Positions 37,601 to 41,702 of a stretch of 64,000 bases of DNA are shown piece after piece. Within the stretch, counting starts at the first letter, position 1, and each line of letters starts with the position of its first letter. Under the pieces are notes generated by a model. It had not been told where the DNA came from, ran no database searches, and saw only the letters and a list, made by a program, of their open reading frames with translations. The DNA lies in contig NC_063995.1 in NCBI RefSeq assembly GCF_932276165.1, positions 3,162,001 through 3,226,000 on the forward strand, given 5' to 3'. Both the position numbers and the translations under genes were made by a program. The stretch comes from Plutella xylostella (Eukaryota; Arthropoda; Insecta; Lepidoptera; Plutellidae).

Positions 37601-38757
37601 GTCATCTCTTAATAATAAATAAAAAAATAGTCAGAAAGTGTCAGAACAGAATTAATGAAAATGACCCAAATAAACAACAACGTCACGATAAAACGTCAAC
37701 GTCAATCAAAAATGAAAGTGACAGTTACTTTGTTTTTAAATCTATAGGCTTTGATCATCAAAATGCATCGCACCTGATGCATGACGTCATCAGCACTTTT
37801 TTACTATTTTATGATTTTCTCGAAAATGATACATCCAAAAAATACAAAAACATTTTTTTTGTGGCCTTTAGAGCTAAATCTCGAAATGGTTTTCGATTTA
37901 TAGCAGCTTTAGTTTTTTGAAATGTTGTCCATTATTGCAATTTTTCTAATGCTGAACCAAGCGACCCCTTTTTGGCTTACTACATTACTTTCATCGTTGC
38001 AAAAGAAGTTATAGTAGAAATTCAAGTCTTCTTCGATAACGCTATAGAGCTTATCGGTTATCAAAAGTCAAGTGACGTGACCGAAATATTATGGAAATAA
38101 TTATAATGCAACAAAAAAATGCAAAAAAACCTTTTTTGCACTTTTGCAACACCCTGTACAGCCTCTACTTACCTAATCATATACTTTATGCCTTGCAAAC
38201 AGAGGAATCACATATTTTCGAACTAACGTACATCGCAATCATATAGTTACTTTACGCCTCACAAATAGAGGAATTCCATACTTTCGAACTAACGTACATC
38301 GGAATCATAAACTTTATAAATAACAAAATCAGCGTAGTTTCACACACACACACGCACTCACGCCTTGTACTAATGTACTCCCTTGCGGGGTAGGCAGAGG
38401 TGCATTGGTGCACCCACTTTTCGCCAGAGTGTTATGGTAGTCCCAATGTAATAGGGGGCGGGCCTATTGCCATTTTTCGGGCACATCCAAGACCCGAGAA
38501 CAAATATCTGTGTTTAAACAAATATCTGCCCCAGCCGGGAATCGAACCCGGGACCATCGGCTCAGTAGTCAGGTCACTAACCACTACGCCATTCGGTCGT
38601 CTTACGTACGTCAGCGTAGTTTCATACTTTGAAATTCAGTAGCGGAGTCTATGTACGGATGTGGTGGTGGCTACTGACTGTACTGACCTGCTCGACGGAG
38701 CCGTACTGCCGGCGGGAGAACACCCCGCGCCGCGCGATCAGCTCGCTCGCCGACGAT
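1575..38757 (-). CDS. GARNL3: GARNL3 orthologue, 23 visible coding exons, 5' end missing
   Basis: Predicted GTPase-activating protein of the Rap/Ran-GAP class joined to a CNH-type beta-propeller; family members are thought to act in the cytoplasm on small Rap-like GTPases. The sequence shows 23 exons whose splice phases all agree, giving 922 residues plus TAA; human GARNL3 is about 1,010 residues. Landmarks are ENPEFQTRWYFKYFLG (residues ~66-81), EEQEGSVNFKIGV (~170-184), GHEIMFHVSTMLPF (~246-259), KRHIGNDIV (271-279, N276 the probable catalytic thumb), GQALKLDAVLRGDAP (~424-438) and CAFPYIMAFAEDLLEIRLV (~720-738). Residues ~158-400 form the Rap-GAP domain, ~440-790 the CNH region, and ~800-922 a Ser/Pro/Arg-rich tail. 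No Met occurs in the first three exons, so a 5' exon ending two bases into a codon is missing. Family assignment is by remembered similarity, not by a search. Confidence 0.93.
2056..2182 (-). CDS. GARNL3: GARNL3 exon 22
   Basis: Residues 852-893: VRIYKIPQSNLSAGTYQ matches the conserved KNLYKIPLRNLVG motif near the C-terminus. The acceptor is TTCCAG and the donor GTAAAA. Confidence 0.9.
2267..2575 (+). repeat. 5S-type SINE 3' part with internal tandem duplication
   Basis: The stretch AGTCTGAGGC...CAGCACAAGCTTGCTTTGTGTTAGGGTCC occurs twice (about 2267-2363 and 2374-2472), then the usual tail with CACTGGTCCCGC...CAGTGGGGACGTGATTGG. The tail matches, in the other orientation, the full SINE at 58395-58777. 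It lacks the 5S-like head. Confidence 0.8.
2744..2883 (-). CDS. GARNL3: GARNL3 exon 21, low-complexity tail
   Basis: Residues 805-851: Gly/Ala run, then TASASSRSSSVSSEHDN and PVSPPSSPQ. Low-complexity Ser/Pro-rich sequence takes the place of the family's SxNSPQTPPGR tail, so it is placed by frame and splice sites. The acceptor is TCCCAG and the donor GTACCT. Confidence 0.85.
3355..3491 (-). CDS. GARNL3: GARNL3 exon 20, end of CNH region
   Basis: Residues 760-804: DIFYVACAPEYVPLSRDV, LEYDLVRQMSRQYAADDE. It starts at the family's DIYF block, then diverges into an acidic linker. The acceptor is CTACAG and the donor GTCAGC. Confidence 0.88.
3601..3748. mobile_element. piggyBac-type MITE
   Basis: 148 bp with inverted ends GGGCCAGATAGACGT / ACGTCTATCTGGCCC. 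TTAA lies at both edges (3597-3600 and 3749-3752). Inner arms share GTACGCGTACTTA. The TTAA target and GGG ends point to the piggyBac superfamily; no coding capacity. Confidence 0.88.
4521..4776 (+). mobile_element. tRNA-derived SINE
   Basis: The head has an A-box-like TGGTGTAGTGGTTAGTGACC and a B-box GGTTCGATTC. The body has GGCTCTGCCTAACTTGGGG, and the tail is an (ATT)n run. It is not a functional tRNA gene because the head does not close into a cloverleaf acceptor stem and runs into the SINE body. It lies in the intron just 3' of exon 19. Confidence 0.8.
4838..4959 (-). CDS. GARNL3: GARNL3 exon 19, CNH region
   Basis: Residues 719-759: CAFPYIMAFAEDLLEIRLV then NGSLVHAACIPGL, a near match to CAFPYLLAFTTDSMEIRLVVNGNLVHTAVVPQL. 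The acceptor is TTCCAG and the donor GTAACA. A SINE tail ends about 60 bp on one side and a MITE starts about 27 bp on the other. Confidence 0.96.
4986..5135. mobile_element. MITE, CACTCTAT-end family
   Basis: Inverted ends AGGGTGTTCACTCTATGTGACG and TGACG/CGTCA...ATAGAGTACCCT. Same family as 26486-26636, 52454-52581, 53659-53796 and 55195-55329. It has no coding capacity and lies directly upstream of the exon 19 acceptor. Confidence 0.7.
5272..5361 (-). CDS. GARNL3: GARNL3 exon 18, CNH region
   Basis: Residues 689-718: TCHFERL, EYDFHWTTVPAAV, corresponding to the SCIYKKV...FQFCWNQAPYAI stretch. The acceptor is TTCTAG and the donor GTAAGC. Both split codons agree with the neighbours. Confidence 0.88.
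5658..5766 (-). CDS. GARNL3: GARNL3 exon 17, CNH region
   Basis: Residues 653-688. It ends DRDGQIVLCYN, matching EDGEAGLLLCYN of the family. The acceptor is TTTCAG and the donor GTAAGT. Confidence 0.92.
5857..5970 (-). CDS. GARNL3: GARNL3 exon 16, CNH region
   Basis: 38 codons (residues 615-652): IQLSETPILVKLMEGEVG, then VVGYKQHWEILESGTGQ. Equivalent to EICLSDSPMVMTLVDG and VAYRHQFDVVNESTGE. The acceptor is TTTCAG and the donor GTAAAT. Confidence 0.93.
6095..6198 (-). CDS. GARNL3: GARNL3 exon 15, CNH region
   Basis: Residues 580-614: TILAIAVGRRVLLLAEEV and MGFEFTHIR, matching LRIVVAIRNKLLLI...EEFQYIR. The acceptor is TTGTAG. The donor AGA|GTACCG is weak but is the only GT that keeps frame with exon 16. 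Confidence 0.88.
6413..6676 (-). CDS. GARNL3: GARNL3 exon 14, CNH region
   Basis: The largest coding exon (88 codons, residues 492-579). It is GC-rich, with GAGVYALPLPELAAG and RPLQDCKHARLPRTKTAHCF. It matches the family region RLFVFRLSAL...CRENKLEKTKGCHLY. The acceptor is TTGCAG and the donor GTGAGT. Confidence 0.91.
6826..6850. repeat. (GAAA)n microsatellite
   Basis: A run of AGAAAGAAAGAAAG in the intron between exons 13 and 14. The rest of 6677-7294 is AT-rich intron. Confidence 0.7.
7295..7435 (-). CDS. GARNL3: GARNL3 exon 13, start of CNH region
   Basis: Residues 445-491: RRAPWEGRVW and GRLLLSTTSNTYILE, the first CNH-type strands (family EPWEPQ and ALLVSTDAGVLLV). The acceptor is TACCCAG; a second AG six bases downstream is also in frame. 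The donor is GTATGC. Confidence 0.9.
7957..8116 (-). CDS. GARNL3: GARNL3 exon 12, linker after Rap-GAP
   Basis: Residues 392-444. PMLSRRALSDVW and FLHVGQALKLDAVLRGDAPT match NMLNRRSFSDVL and FVRIGQALKLKSIVRGDAPS. A Gly/Ala-rich insert separates the two. The acceptor is CCTCAG and the donor GTATGT. Confidence 0.95.
8641..8690. repeat. Dispersed moth repeat fragment
   Basis: AACCGACTTCAAAAAAAGGAGGAGGTT is a motif commonly seen in lepidopteran genomes. Only a short stub is present here. The remaining intron 8117-9147 shows nothing else I recognise. Confidence 0.4.
9148..9275 (-). repeat. 5S-type SINE tail fragment
   Basis: Contains GTACTGGAGCACGGATCTGC, TTTTAGGCCTAGCCCAC and AAGCTTGTGCTGAGTGAG, matching the tail of the SINE at 58395-58777. 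It is truncated on both sides. Confidence 0.6.
9314..9436 (-). CDS. GARNL3: GARNL3 exon 11
   Basis: 41 codons (residues 351-391): VKLMNGEKAAFQTPTFALKR then RTLDTLIRDI, matching VKLINGEKATLETPTFAQKRRRTLDMLIRSL. The acceptor is GTCCAG. The donor chosen is GTGAGT; another GTG three bases earlier could remove the last Val. Confidence 0.95.
9518..9638. mobile_element. MITE
   Basis: Inverted ends CGGCGATACGGCTCGC / GCGAGCCGCATCGCCG enclose about 120 bp with an inner GTGAAAATGTACAACGAAAA. No target duplication was recognised. Confidence 0.6.
10113..10255 (-). CDS. GARNL3: GARNL3 exon 10
   Basis: Residues 303-350: HIFAVV, YRLSVYSDDTVPPFGPSLP and FREFLL, matching HIFALV...YRLKIFSEESVPLFGPPLP...FRDFLL. 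The acceptor is GCACAG and the donor GTAAGC. It ends in phase 0. A 20-bp-stem hairpin lies 51 bp upstream in the intron. Confidence 0.94.
10306..10355. repeat. Perfect 20-bp-stem hairpin
   Basis: TCGACACACGACAGCATGTA, a 10-nt loop, then its exact reverse complement. It lies 51 bp upstream of the GARNL3 exon 10 acceptor and would be transcribed in the pre-mRNA. Confidence 0.9.
10937..11937. mobile_element. Tc1/mariner-like foldback element
   Basis: A 1,001-bp insertion with TA at both edges and ends CAGTATTGTGCAAATTAATG inverted. Arms of about 430 bp (10937-11366 and 11508-11937) are near-perfect inverted copies around a 141-bp loop. Each arm encodes the C-terminal piece of a Tc1-like DDE transposase (WPENSPxxNPxENKWAIVK), read on the minus strand in the left arm and the plus strand in the right. 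The loop reads on the minus strand as an upstream piece of the same protein (VWGCFS..., LVPIEGMMDS). The transposase is broken by frameshifts and stops. Confidence 0.87.
12550..12655 (-). CDS. GARNL3: GARNL3 exon 9, Rap-GAP catalytic Asn
   Basis: Residues 268-302, opening LERKRHIGNDIVNVVF. In Rap1GAP the Asn of the GND motif is the catalytic thumb that replaces an arginine finger; here it is N276, codon AAC at 12629-12631. The acceptor is CCCCAG and the donor GTATCC. Key residues look intact, so the domain is predicted active. Confidence 0.96.
13050..13253. repeat. Possible degenerate CACTCTAT-family MITE
   Basis: CGAGATAGAGTCGTTG and a terminal AAGTGACCCCCCC resemble the right half of the MITE at 52454-52581. 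The left end is not clear. The rest of the intron 12656-13926 shows nothing I recognise. Confidence 0.35.
13927..14030 (-). CDS. GARNL3: GARNL3 exon 8, Rap-GAP domain core
   Basis: Residues 233-267: SHSIYTMHQGHEIMFHV then STMLPFSKDNKQQ, the most conserved block of Rap-GAP domains (EIMFHVSTMLP). The acceptor is TTGCAG and the donor GTACAC. It ends in phase 0. Confidence 0.97.
14110..14208 (-). CDS. GARNL3: GARNL3 exon 7, Rap-GAP domain
   Basis: Encodes residues 200-232: KWDRFISLLGDKIRLRGW followed by FRGGLDVK, matching FQKFLNLLGDxIxLKGWxxYRGGLDxK. This 99-bp exon is AT-rich and easily missed because the long open frame here is in another phase. The acceptor is TTTCAG|AG and the donor GTAAAA. 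Both split codons fit exons 6 and 8. Confidence 0.92.
14326..14452 (-). CDS. GARNL3: GARNL3 exon 6, start of Rap-GAP domain
   Basis: Residues 158-199. It contains PELQKDILLLEEQEGSVNFK and TDDEMLSN, the family signature at the start of the Rap-GAP fold. The acceptor is TTTTAG and the donor GTGAGT. It ends one base into a Glu codon. Confidence 0.95.
14531..14640. repeat. Degenerate GCTACG repeat cluster
   Basis: About ten copies of GCTACG/CTACGA-like hexamers, such as CTACGACGTGCTACGAAGC, occur in the intron 5' of exon 6. A smaller cluster of the same motif is at 36512-36580. Confidence 0.7.
15213..15342. mobile_element. MITE, TTTCACAATGTCTG-end family
   Basis: Inverted ends GGCTGTTTCACAATGTCTG and CAGATATTGTGAAACAGCC, with inner TACCTGTGGGATAAAA inverted. 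A related, one-sided copy is at 38789-38908. Confidence 0.75.
15420..15539 (-). CDS. GARNL3: GARNL3 exon 5
   Basis: 40 codons (residues 118-157): HKISLPPSAW, VKQILAQFPSMEKVDKVPRE. This corresponds to the KICLPYSP...VKSIL...FEKGPRE stretch that leads into the Rap-GAP domain. The acceptor is CACCAG and the donor GTACGG. Confidence 0.93.
15595..15720. repeat. CACTCTAT-family MITE fragment
   Basis: Begins GGGGGTCACTCTTTAATAAC and ends GCTCTATCTTGTTTTATTG, resembling the left end and inner part of the 52454-52581 element. The right terminus is lost. Confidence 0.4.
15725..15845 (+). pseudogene. LINE ORF2 C-terminal relic
   Basis: In one plus-strand frame it reads AGSS, MRKAKDRVSGRCW, recalling the WxRxAEDRxLWRSLGEA end of a lepidopteran non-LTR retrotransposon ORF2. 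It has stops and substitutions throughout. Confidence 0.5.
15846..18722. other. Intron 4-5, no gene seen
   Basis: AT-rich intron. It holds a (GA)n tract at 16519-16535 and GC-rich inverted pieces (CTCGCGGTCGCGGT near 18311 and CCGCGACCGCGAAC near 18440). No coding signal was found on either strand. Confidence 0.5.
18723..18829 (-). CDS. GARNL3: GARNL3 exon 4
   Basis: Encodes residues 82-117, starting HQNYIGVDASREPYLLSV, which matches HQNYIGxDxxxxPFFLSV of the family, and ending RAILFNKM. The acceptor is TTGCAG and the donor GTGAGC. It ends in phase 0. Confidence 0.94.
19337..19466. mobile_element. MITE
   Basis: Inverted ends AAGGCTAGCACAGGGCGCAT and ATGCGCCCCGTGCTAGCCCTT, with a further match through AAGATGTGACAAGAGTT. 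About 130 bp, no ORF. Confidence 0.75.
19467..21412. other. Intron 3-4 remainder, no gene seen
   Basis: AT-rich intron without coding signal. A local palindrome GCCATGGCCAATGGCCATGCC lies near 19727. Confidence 0.45.
21413..21494 (-). CDS. GARNL3: GARNL3 exon 3
   Basis: Encodes residues 55-81 with LENPEFQTRWYFKYFLGK, nearly identical to the conserved LENPEYxTRWYFKYFLG block before the Rap-GAP domain. The acceptor is TTCCAG and the donor GTAAGT. It ends one base into a codon that exon 4 completes as Met. Confidence 0.95.
22253..22345 (-). CDS. GARNL3: GARNL3 exon 2
   Basis: 31 codons in phase 0 (residues 24-54). It contains RRYRLENGNS, equivalent to the family's GRFRVENGSS. The acceptor is TTGCAG and the donor GTCAGT. 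It is preceded by the 16.3-kb intron that carries the hAT and BEL/Pao insertions. Confidence 0.88.
22721..22889. mobile_element. MITE with 45-bp inverted ends
   Basis: CGATCACAGGATTCGATACT... is repeated inverted as ...AGTATCGAATCCTGTGATCG, and the arms continue through ACAAACATATGGA / TCCATATGTTTGT. About 169 bp; the short open frames inside it are by chance. Confidence 0.85.
22890..24408. other. Intron 1-2, unassigned AT-rich DNA
   Basis: No coding signal and no repeat that I could define, apart from poly(A)/poly(T) runs. Confidence 0.4.
24409..26027. mobile_element. Non-autonomous hAT-like transposon
   Basis: Ends CAGTGGCGGATTTAC and GTAAATCCGCCACTG are exact inverted repeats, and both sides carry the 8-bp duplication CTTCTTCG (24401-24408 and 26028-26035). 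The 8-bp duplication and CAGTGGCGG ends are typical of hAT. Subterminal GCCGCCC motifs recur near both ends. No transposase ORF is present. A second inverted-repeat element is nested at 25484-25823. Confidence 0.93.
25484..25823. mobile_element. Long-arm inverted-repeat element nested in hAT copy
   Basis: The left arm AAGTTATGAGATCTCATAGA... and its right inverted copy extend about 105 bp each, through AAATTATTTTGTA and AATTTTATCA, around a middle of about 130 bp. No ORF. The hAT element is therefore older than this insertion, or carried it along. Confidence 0.8.
26486..26636. mobile_element. MITE, CACTCTAT-end family
   Basis: Ends GGGGGGTTACTCTATATTGACG and CATATAGAGTGACCTCCC. The inner GAGCTGTGTTGCAATCGGCA is shared with the copy at 55195-55329. 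Confidence 0.85.
27240..27352 (+). repeat. Retroposon 3' tail
   Basis: TGCTGTGCCCGACAGGGTCC ... AATAAAAGATTGAGTATTGAGTATTGAGTA has the look of a poly(A)-signal-like end followed by a 7-bp tail repeat. No open frame upstream (26637-27239) was recognised. Confidence 0.45.
27547..27801 (-). mobile_element. Full-length tRNA-derived SINE, 13-bp target duplication
   Basis: On the minus strand a tRNA-like head with an A-box (GGCGTAGTGGTTAGTGACC) and B-box (GGTTCGATTCC) leads into a body with GGGTGCAGCAATGCACCTC. It is flanked by TAAAAACCTAGAA at 27534-27546 and 27802-27814. Second copy at 38343-38610; tail-only copy at 57826-57902. Confidence 0.92.
28581..28726. mobile_element. MITE
   Basis: Ends TAACGCTGAGTTGCAGAAAG and CTTTCTGCAACTCAGCGTTA. 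The arms continue through AATGTCGGCATTAAAT / ATTTAAGGTCGACATT. 146 bp without an ORF. Confidence 0.82.
29864..30127 (+). repeat. BEL/Pao 5' LTR
   Basis: 264 bp, TGTTCACGAC...CCTAACA. It contains AATAAA near the 3' side. The internal part begins TTGGTCAACTTCGAGAC, where a primer-binding site starting TGG is expected. Confidence 0.95.
30254..30902 (+). pseudogene. BEL/Pao gag N-terminal part, frameshifted
   Basis: Starts MPVTRSHSSRK (30254), Ser/Thr-rich. The continuing frame (RFLAELEARELLAEAQKKEA, then an acidic EDSSDEEDED run, 30513 on) is in a different phase. A frameshift therefore lies before 30513. The reading is then cut by the nested element at 30904. Fits the N-terminal, coiled-coil-like part of Pao-family Gag. 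Confidence 0.75.
30904..31042 (+). repeat. Left LTR of nested element
   Basis: Starts TGTAG and ends CATCCTTATA. From ACCTATATCTTATAGC on, it matches the right LTR with no difference seen. The first 13 bases differ, consistent with a small deletion. Confidence 0.8.
31175..31435 (+). CDS. 86-residue ORF of nested element, putative membrane protein
   Basis: Starts MGNYYTTPKPP; Gly2 in an MGN context is a possible N-myristoylation site. Residues ~34-64 are strongly hydrophobic (IISWCMLIILLMFLLVSAVI), a single membrane span, followed by CAKCFNKR and a basic tail with RMQRVSKV. It is the only intact ORF between the two LTRs, with ATG 133 bp after the left LTR. I do not recognise the family. It could be a captured host fragment or an element-specific protein. 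Function unknown. Confidence 0.55.
   Translation: MGNYYTTPKPPVETPVTAQIGYHNNITTNSVDIHIGIISWCMLIILLMFLLVSAVIVVRYCAKCFNKRVERGVDAGMLRMQRVSKV
31708..31865 (+). repeat. Right LTR of nested element
   Basis: Begins TGTAGTAGGTG and ends CATCCTTATA. The left boundary is uncertain because no clear purine tract precedes it; an A-rich run lies at 31650-31670. Confidence 0.7.
31866..34619 (+). pseudogene. BEL/Pao gag-pro-RT ORF
   Basis: A long open frame from the nested-element edge to a TAG at 34617. In order: Gag capsid-like start (PPRYIQELPTFNGNSSEW); two zinc knuckles (CX2CX3HX4C near 32580 and CX2CX4HX4C near 32680); an aspartic protease motif LFDEGSTITMID near 32940; reverse transcriptase from about 33570, with ADIKEMFMQI and the catalytic YMDDY near 34170. 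After TPAEVLL, sequence is missing before the RNase H-like AYWRMQRADG. Pao-type order and motifs support the call. Confidence 0.9.
34620..35302 (+). pseudogene. BEL/Pao RNase H end and integrase remnant
   Basis: The frame continues past the TAG with VFWSDSRTVLAWIRAEPRTF and VPTAENVADDATR, the RNase H and linker region. After about 34930 the integrase zinc and DDE core is absent. It jumps to the C-terminal part (EYLPLLQHRREPH, then VIVCDSNNPRNTWPRGRVTA) in another frame. Confidence 0.85.
35303..35566 (+). repeat. BEL/Pao 3' LTR
   Basis: 264 bp, same length and apparently same sequence as the 5' LTR. It is followed by the ATATT target duplication. Confidence 0.95.
35572..37186. other. Intron 1-2 DNA with CGG tract
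   Basis: AT-rich, no coding signal. Holds GCTACG-type repeats (36512-36580) and a (CGG)n microsatellite at 36885-36913. Confidence 0.5.
37187..37960. repeat. Possible foldback or TIR element
   Basis: ATAATGGACAACATTTCA (37202-37219) recurs inverted at 37919-37936; outer sequences AAAAAGGACCTGAC and GCGACCCCTTTTTGG are also roughly inverted. A 114-codon open frame at 37576-37920 has no family I recognise and is probably chance. A related end motif, AAGCCAAAAGGGG, occurs near 60147. Confidence 0.4.
38343..38610 (-). mobile_element. tRNA-derived SINE, 14-bp target duplication
   Basis: Same family as 27547-27801: the minus-strand head has GGTTCGATTCC and GGCGTAGTGGTTAGTGACC. It is flanked by TCAGCGTAGTTTCA at 38329-38342 and 38611-38624. 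It lies 77 bp downstream of the exon 1 donor. Confidence 0.92.
38688..38757 (-). CDS. GARNL3: GARNL3 exon 1 (first visible)
   Basis: Encodes residues 1-23 of the visible protein, including ARRGVFSRRQYGSVEQ, which matches the conserved N-terminal RRGxFSRxxYGSVE of GARNL3. The acceptor is CGGCAG and the donor GTCAGT. It begins with the third base of a codon and has no Met, so the start lies upstream. The 70-bp exon sits between a SINE (ends 38610) and a MITE (begins about 38789). Confidence 0.87.
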
Positions 38758-38788
38758 CTGCCGACAACAACACACAGAATAGAATAAG

Positions 38789-38908
38789 GCCCTGTTTCAC
38801 AATGTCTGGTTAGTGGCTACCAGTGAGATAAAATACATGCTCTCTGTTATTATTTTTTTGACAGTGACATCATGTGTTTTATTTTACCTCACAGGTAGCC
38901 ACTAACTA
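38789..38908. mobile_element. MITE, TTTCACAATGTCTG-end family, one end lost
   Basis: GGCCCTGTTTCACAATGTCTG, then GTGGCTACC inverted as GGTAGCCAC on the right. The terminal right repeat is missing. Its left end is 31 bp from the exon 1 acceptor. Confidence 0.65.
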
Positions 38909-39440
38909 TAATATTTATTCATAACACTATAGGTAGTATTTTAACAATAGGTTAACTCTTAATGCTAAAGGTAGGTGAAATACTGTTCTCTGAACTAGTA
39001 GGTAAATATATAATGGGATAGAATTTTATAGAAGAATCATGGAGGGCGTCCTCATCATCAGCCCATATTCGTCCATTGGACATGGCCTTTATGGAGGAGT
39101 TACACAACTCTTTGGCTACGGCCTTCATCATCCAACCGTCGGTCACGGTAATTATTCAGATTACATAATTTGAGATACGGACGAACAGACAAACAGAGCG
39201 ACATGGCCGAACTATAAGGGTATTTTTTTCCGTTTGACTCCGGATCCCTAATAAAAACACACAGTGGTTGAGTATTCAAGGACGTATGGAATAACATATT
39301 TGACAAACATGTTATTATTGCTTAAACTTTGAGGAAGGAATCTACGATTCTGCGTTTTTTTTATGAGATTCAACGATATACCAAGTACTTACGCAGGTTT
39401 CAAGTTCAATTTTTATCTTAACGTTTGTATGGAAAAAACC

Positions 39441-39790
39441 GGTGGAAAAGAGCGGTGGTAGCTCAGTCGGGTAAGCGCCTGCTTCTCACGCCAGAGATGC
39501 GGGTTCGAATCCCGGCGCTGACATGTACCAATGAGTTCTTTTCTGAATTTAAGTACAATGTATACCATCGCTCTTACGGTGAAGGAAAACATCGTGAGGA
39601 AACCTGCATATCTAGATTTAGCACATCTAGATATGTGAACCCACCAACCCGCAGTGGACCAGCGTGGTGGGAAATGGTCCAAGCTTAGGAAGGCAGTTTA
39701 GACCTTGGGGATATGCACAAAGGTTCCACTCGAGAGAGCCAGGTGCAGGTACTGTTACCCCCACAGAGAATAGAATAGAATAGAATAGAA
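39441..39790 (+). mobile_element. Full-length tRNA-derived SINE (second family)
   Basis: Head GGTGGTAGCTCAGTCGGGTA with B-box GGGTTCGAATCCCGG; body with AACATCGTGAGGAAACCTGC; tail (TAGAA)n. TATGGAAAAAACC flanks it at 39428-39440 and 39791-39803. Nearly identical to 61012-61347. The tRNA-like head is too far from a closed cloverleaf to be called a tRNA gene. Confidence 0.93.
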
Positions 39791-40803
39791 TATGGAAAAA
39801 ACCAAGCCAAAAGACGTTGGCTATTTTAGAGTTTTATTAGATTTTTTTCTCCCTGTTAAAACCATCCTGAGATTACAACGAACTTTTTAAAAAAAATTGT
39901 AAAATTGGACCAGGTGTTGTAGAGTTATGCGCTTTCTAAAAGATTTCTCATTTATTTTTATAGGTACTAAAGAATATTATAATATACCTACCTACTGATA
40001 TTTAAATTTACAGCAAACGTGCGACTAACACAAGTTTCCTTTGCTAGTTTCATATTTAGTTCGTTGATTTCATTTGAAGTTGCTGTTTCTTGGAGTACCT
40101 AATTACTAATTAAGTCTAACTAGCTCTTTCGTAAATTGTTACAAGGTTTCTAAAAAATCTAGATGTAGAAAATGACGACATAGGTAAGCATTTCAGTATT
40201 TTTGAACATTTACACATACATTCTAACATAAAGGCAGTTAGGTAGTACCATGGATCAGAATATAAGGACATATTCAATGGCGCATAAGAATCGAGATATT
40301 AATAAGGAAAATCTGCTTCCGTTTACCTTAAAAAGTTTGCAACGTTTGAGGAAAGGTTGAGAAGGAAATGTTCAATCAAAATAAGAGGCAATCTTCGATT
40401 GAAGGTCCTTTTTTCTCATTTATAGTCGGTGTACTGGGAAGGAGGGAGAATTTACAAAGCAATTGTGTCTGTATTTCCCACAGAGCAGTGCAGTGGAGAG
40501 CAGATGAATAGCAAACACCACACACTCTTCCTAGAACCATTAAGTTTCTACTTCAACACACGTGTCCCGTTTCTGTAGTAAATGATAAAAATAAAAGTTT
40601 CATCTCGTGAACGCAGAAGAGGTAATTTGATTGTGAGAACTGCTCCATCATAAAGCACCTAGGTACCTTTAAAATTCACGCTAGTAAGTGGTATAATTTT
40701 ATTAGGTAGGTATTCTTCTGGCATCTTTTCTAATAACTGAAAAAAAACGAAGTACCTCAAAACATTCACGAACTAAATTGAGAAATGTGTATACTACTAA
40801 ATA

Positions 40804-41700
40804 ATTGAGTGGATGAATATCAAACTGCCATATGTCCACCTACCCGAAAAATTTACTTTTTGATTTGGTCGTGTTCTCCGTTAAAATGTCAGTTTGCCTA
40901 TGCCCTTCAAGTTCCAATAAGTGCAAGGCATCCATGAGAAAAAAGCCGTTAAAAAAGTAAGTTTTTTTCAAATCCTTTTAAGTCTAACCGTTTCGCATTA
41001 CAAATTTTCACAAGTCCATTCCGGCCAATCACAGAGCGTAATTTTTTCAACATGGCGTCAGTCTTGGTGAGAATTTCGAGGCTGTGGTGTGTGCTCCCAG
41101 TGTTTTATAACGAATACGAATGAAAATGTTGAGGAAATTGTGATTGTGGACCCTGATAAAGCTCGGAAAAGGAACAGATTGAAGAGTGTAGCAAAAAAAC
41201 GACAGAAAACTATGGCGAAGTAAGTTTAAAACCCCTTTTTTCCAACCCACGTGTCAATCACAAAGCATTTTCGTAGTAAACACAGGGCCGTATCGGGTAG
41301 AATATAATACGGTAGGTAGGTACTTTTCTACCGATAAATTTTGGTTGATTAACTTCATTGTATTTAATAGAATATAGACTATATTAGTCTTACTGAGTCC
41401 GGCCCATGATATTAGTACTTTTCAAACAACTATAAGTCCTTATGACTCATATCAAAACAGCATAAGTCTTGTATGGGCATATCAAACTGCTATAAGTCCA
41501 ATCTGTTTATTAACTTTTACGCCTTTCTATGAGTGTTATAATGGATTTGTTTATTAAAATACATTCTTAAGGTCACAAGTCAACTGATTAAATCACGGGG
41601 CAAGTTCTATGACCATTAAATAATAGAGAAAACAAAAACCTCCATTTCCCAAATTTTGCGTGGACGTGACATATGGCAGTTTGATATTCATCCACTCAAT
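40804..41700. mobile_element. TA-flanked inverted-repeat transposon with internal end-motif copies
   Basis: The ends ATTGAGTGGATGAATATCAA and its inverted copy continue through ACTGCCATATGTCC. TA lies at both edges. The motif ATATCAAACTGCnATAAGTCC recurs inside at 41421-41439, 41449-41468 and 41479-41499. Two short plus-strand reading stretches each end at a GTAAGT donor (ATG at 40887 and the piece 41125-41220). Superfamily unknown; TA target suggests Tc1/mariner-like. Confidence 0.78.
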
Positions 41701-41702
41701 TA

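Noticed and set aside
37576..37920. 114-codon open frame on the plus strand
   Set aside because: No recognised motif, AT-rich composition, inside a probable inverted-repeat element; likely chance.
39452..39525. tRNA gene
   Set aside because: It has A and B boxes, but the sequence runs directly into a SINE body with target duplications; a SINE head, not a functional tRNA.
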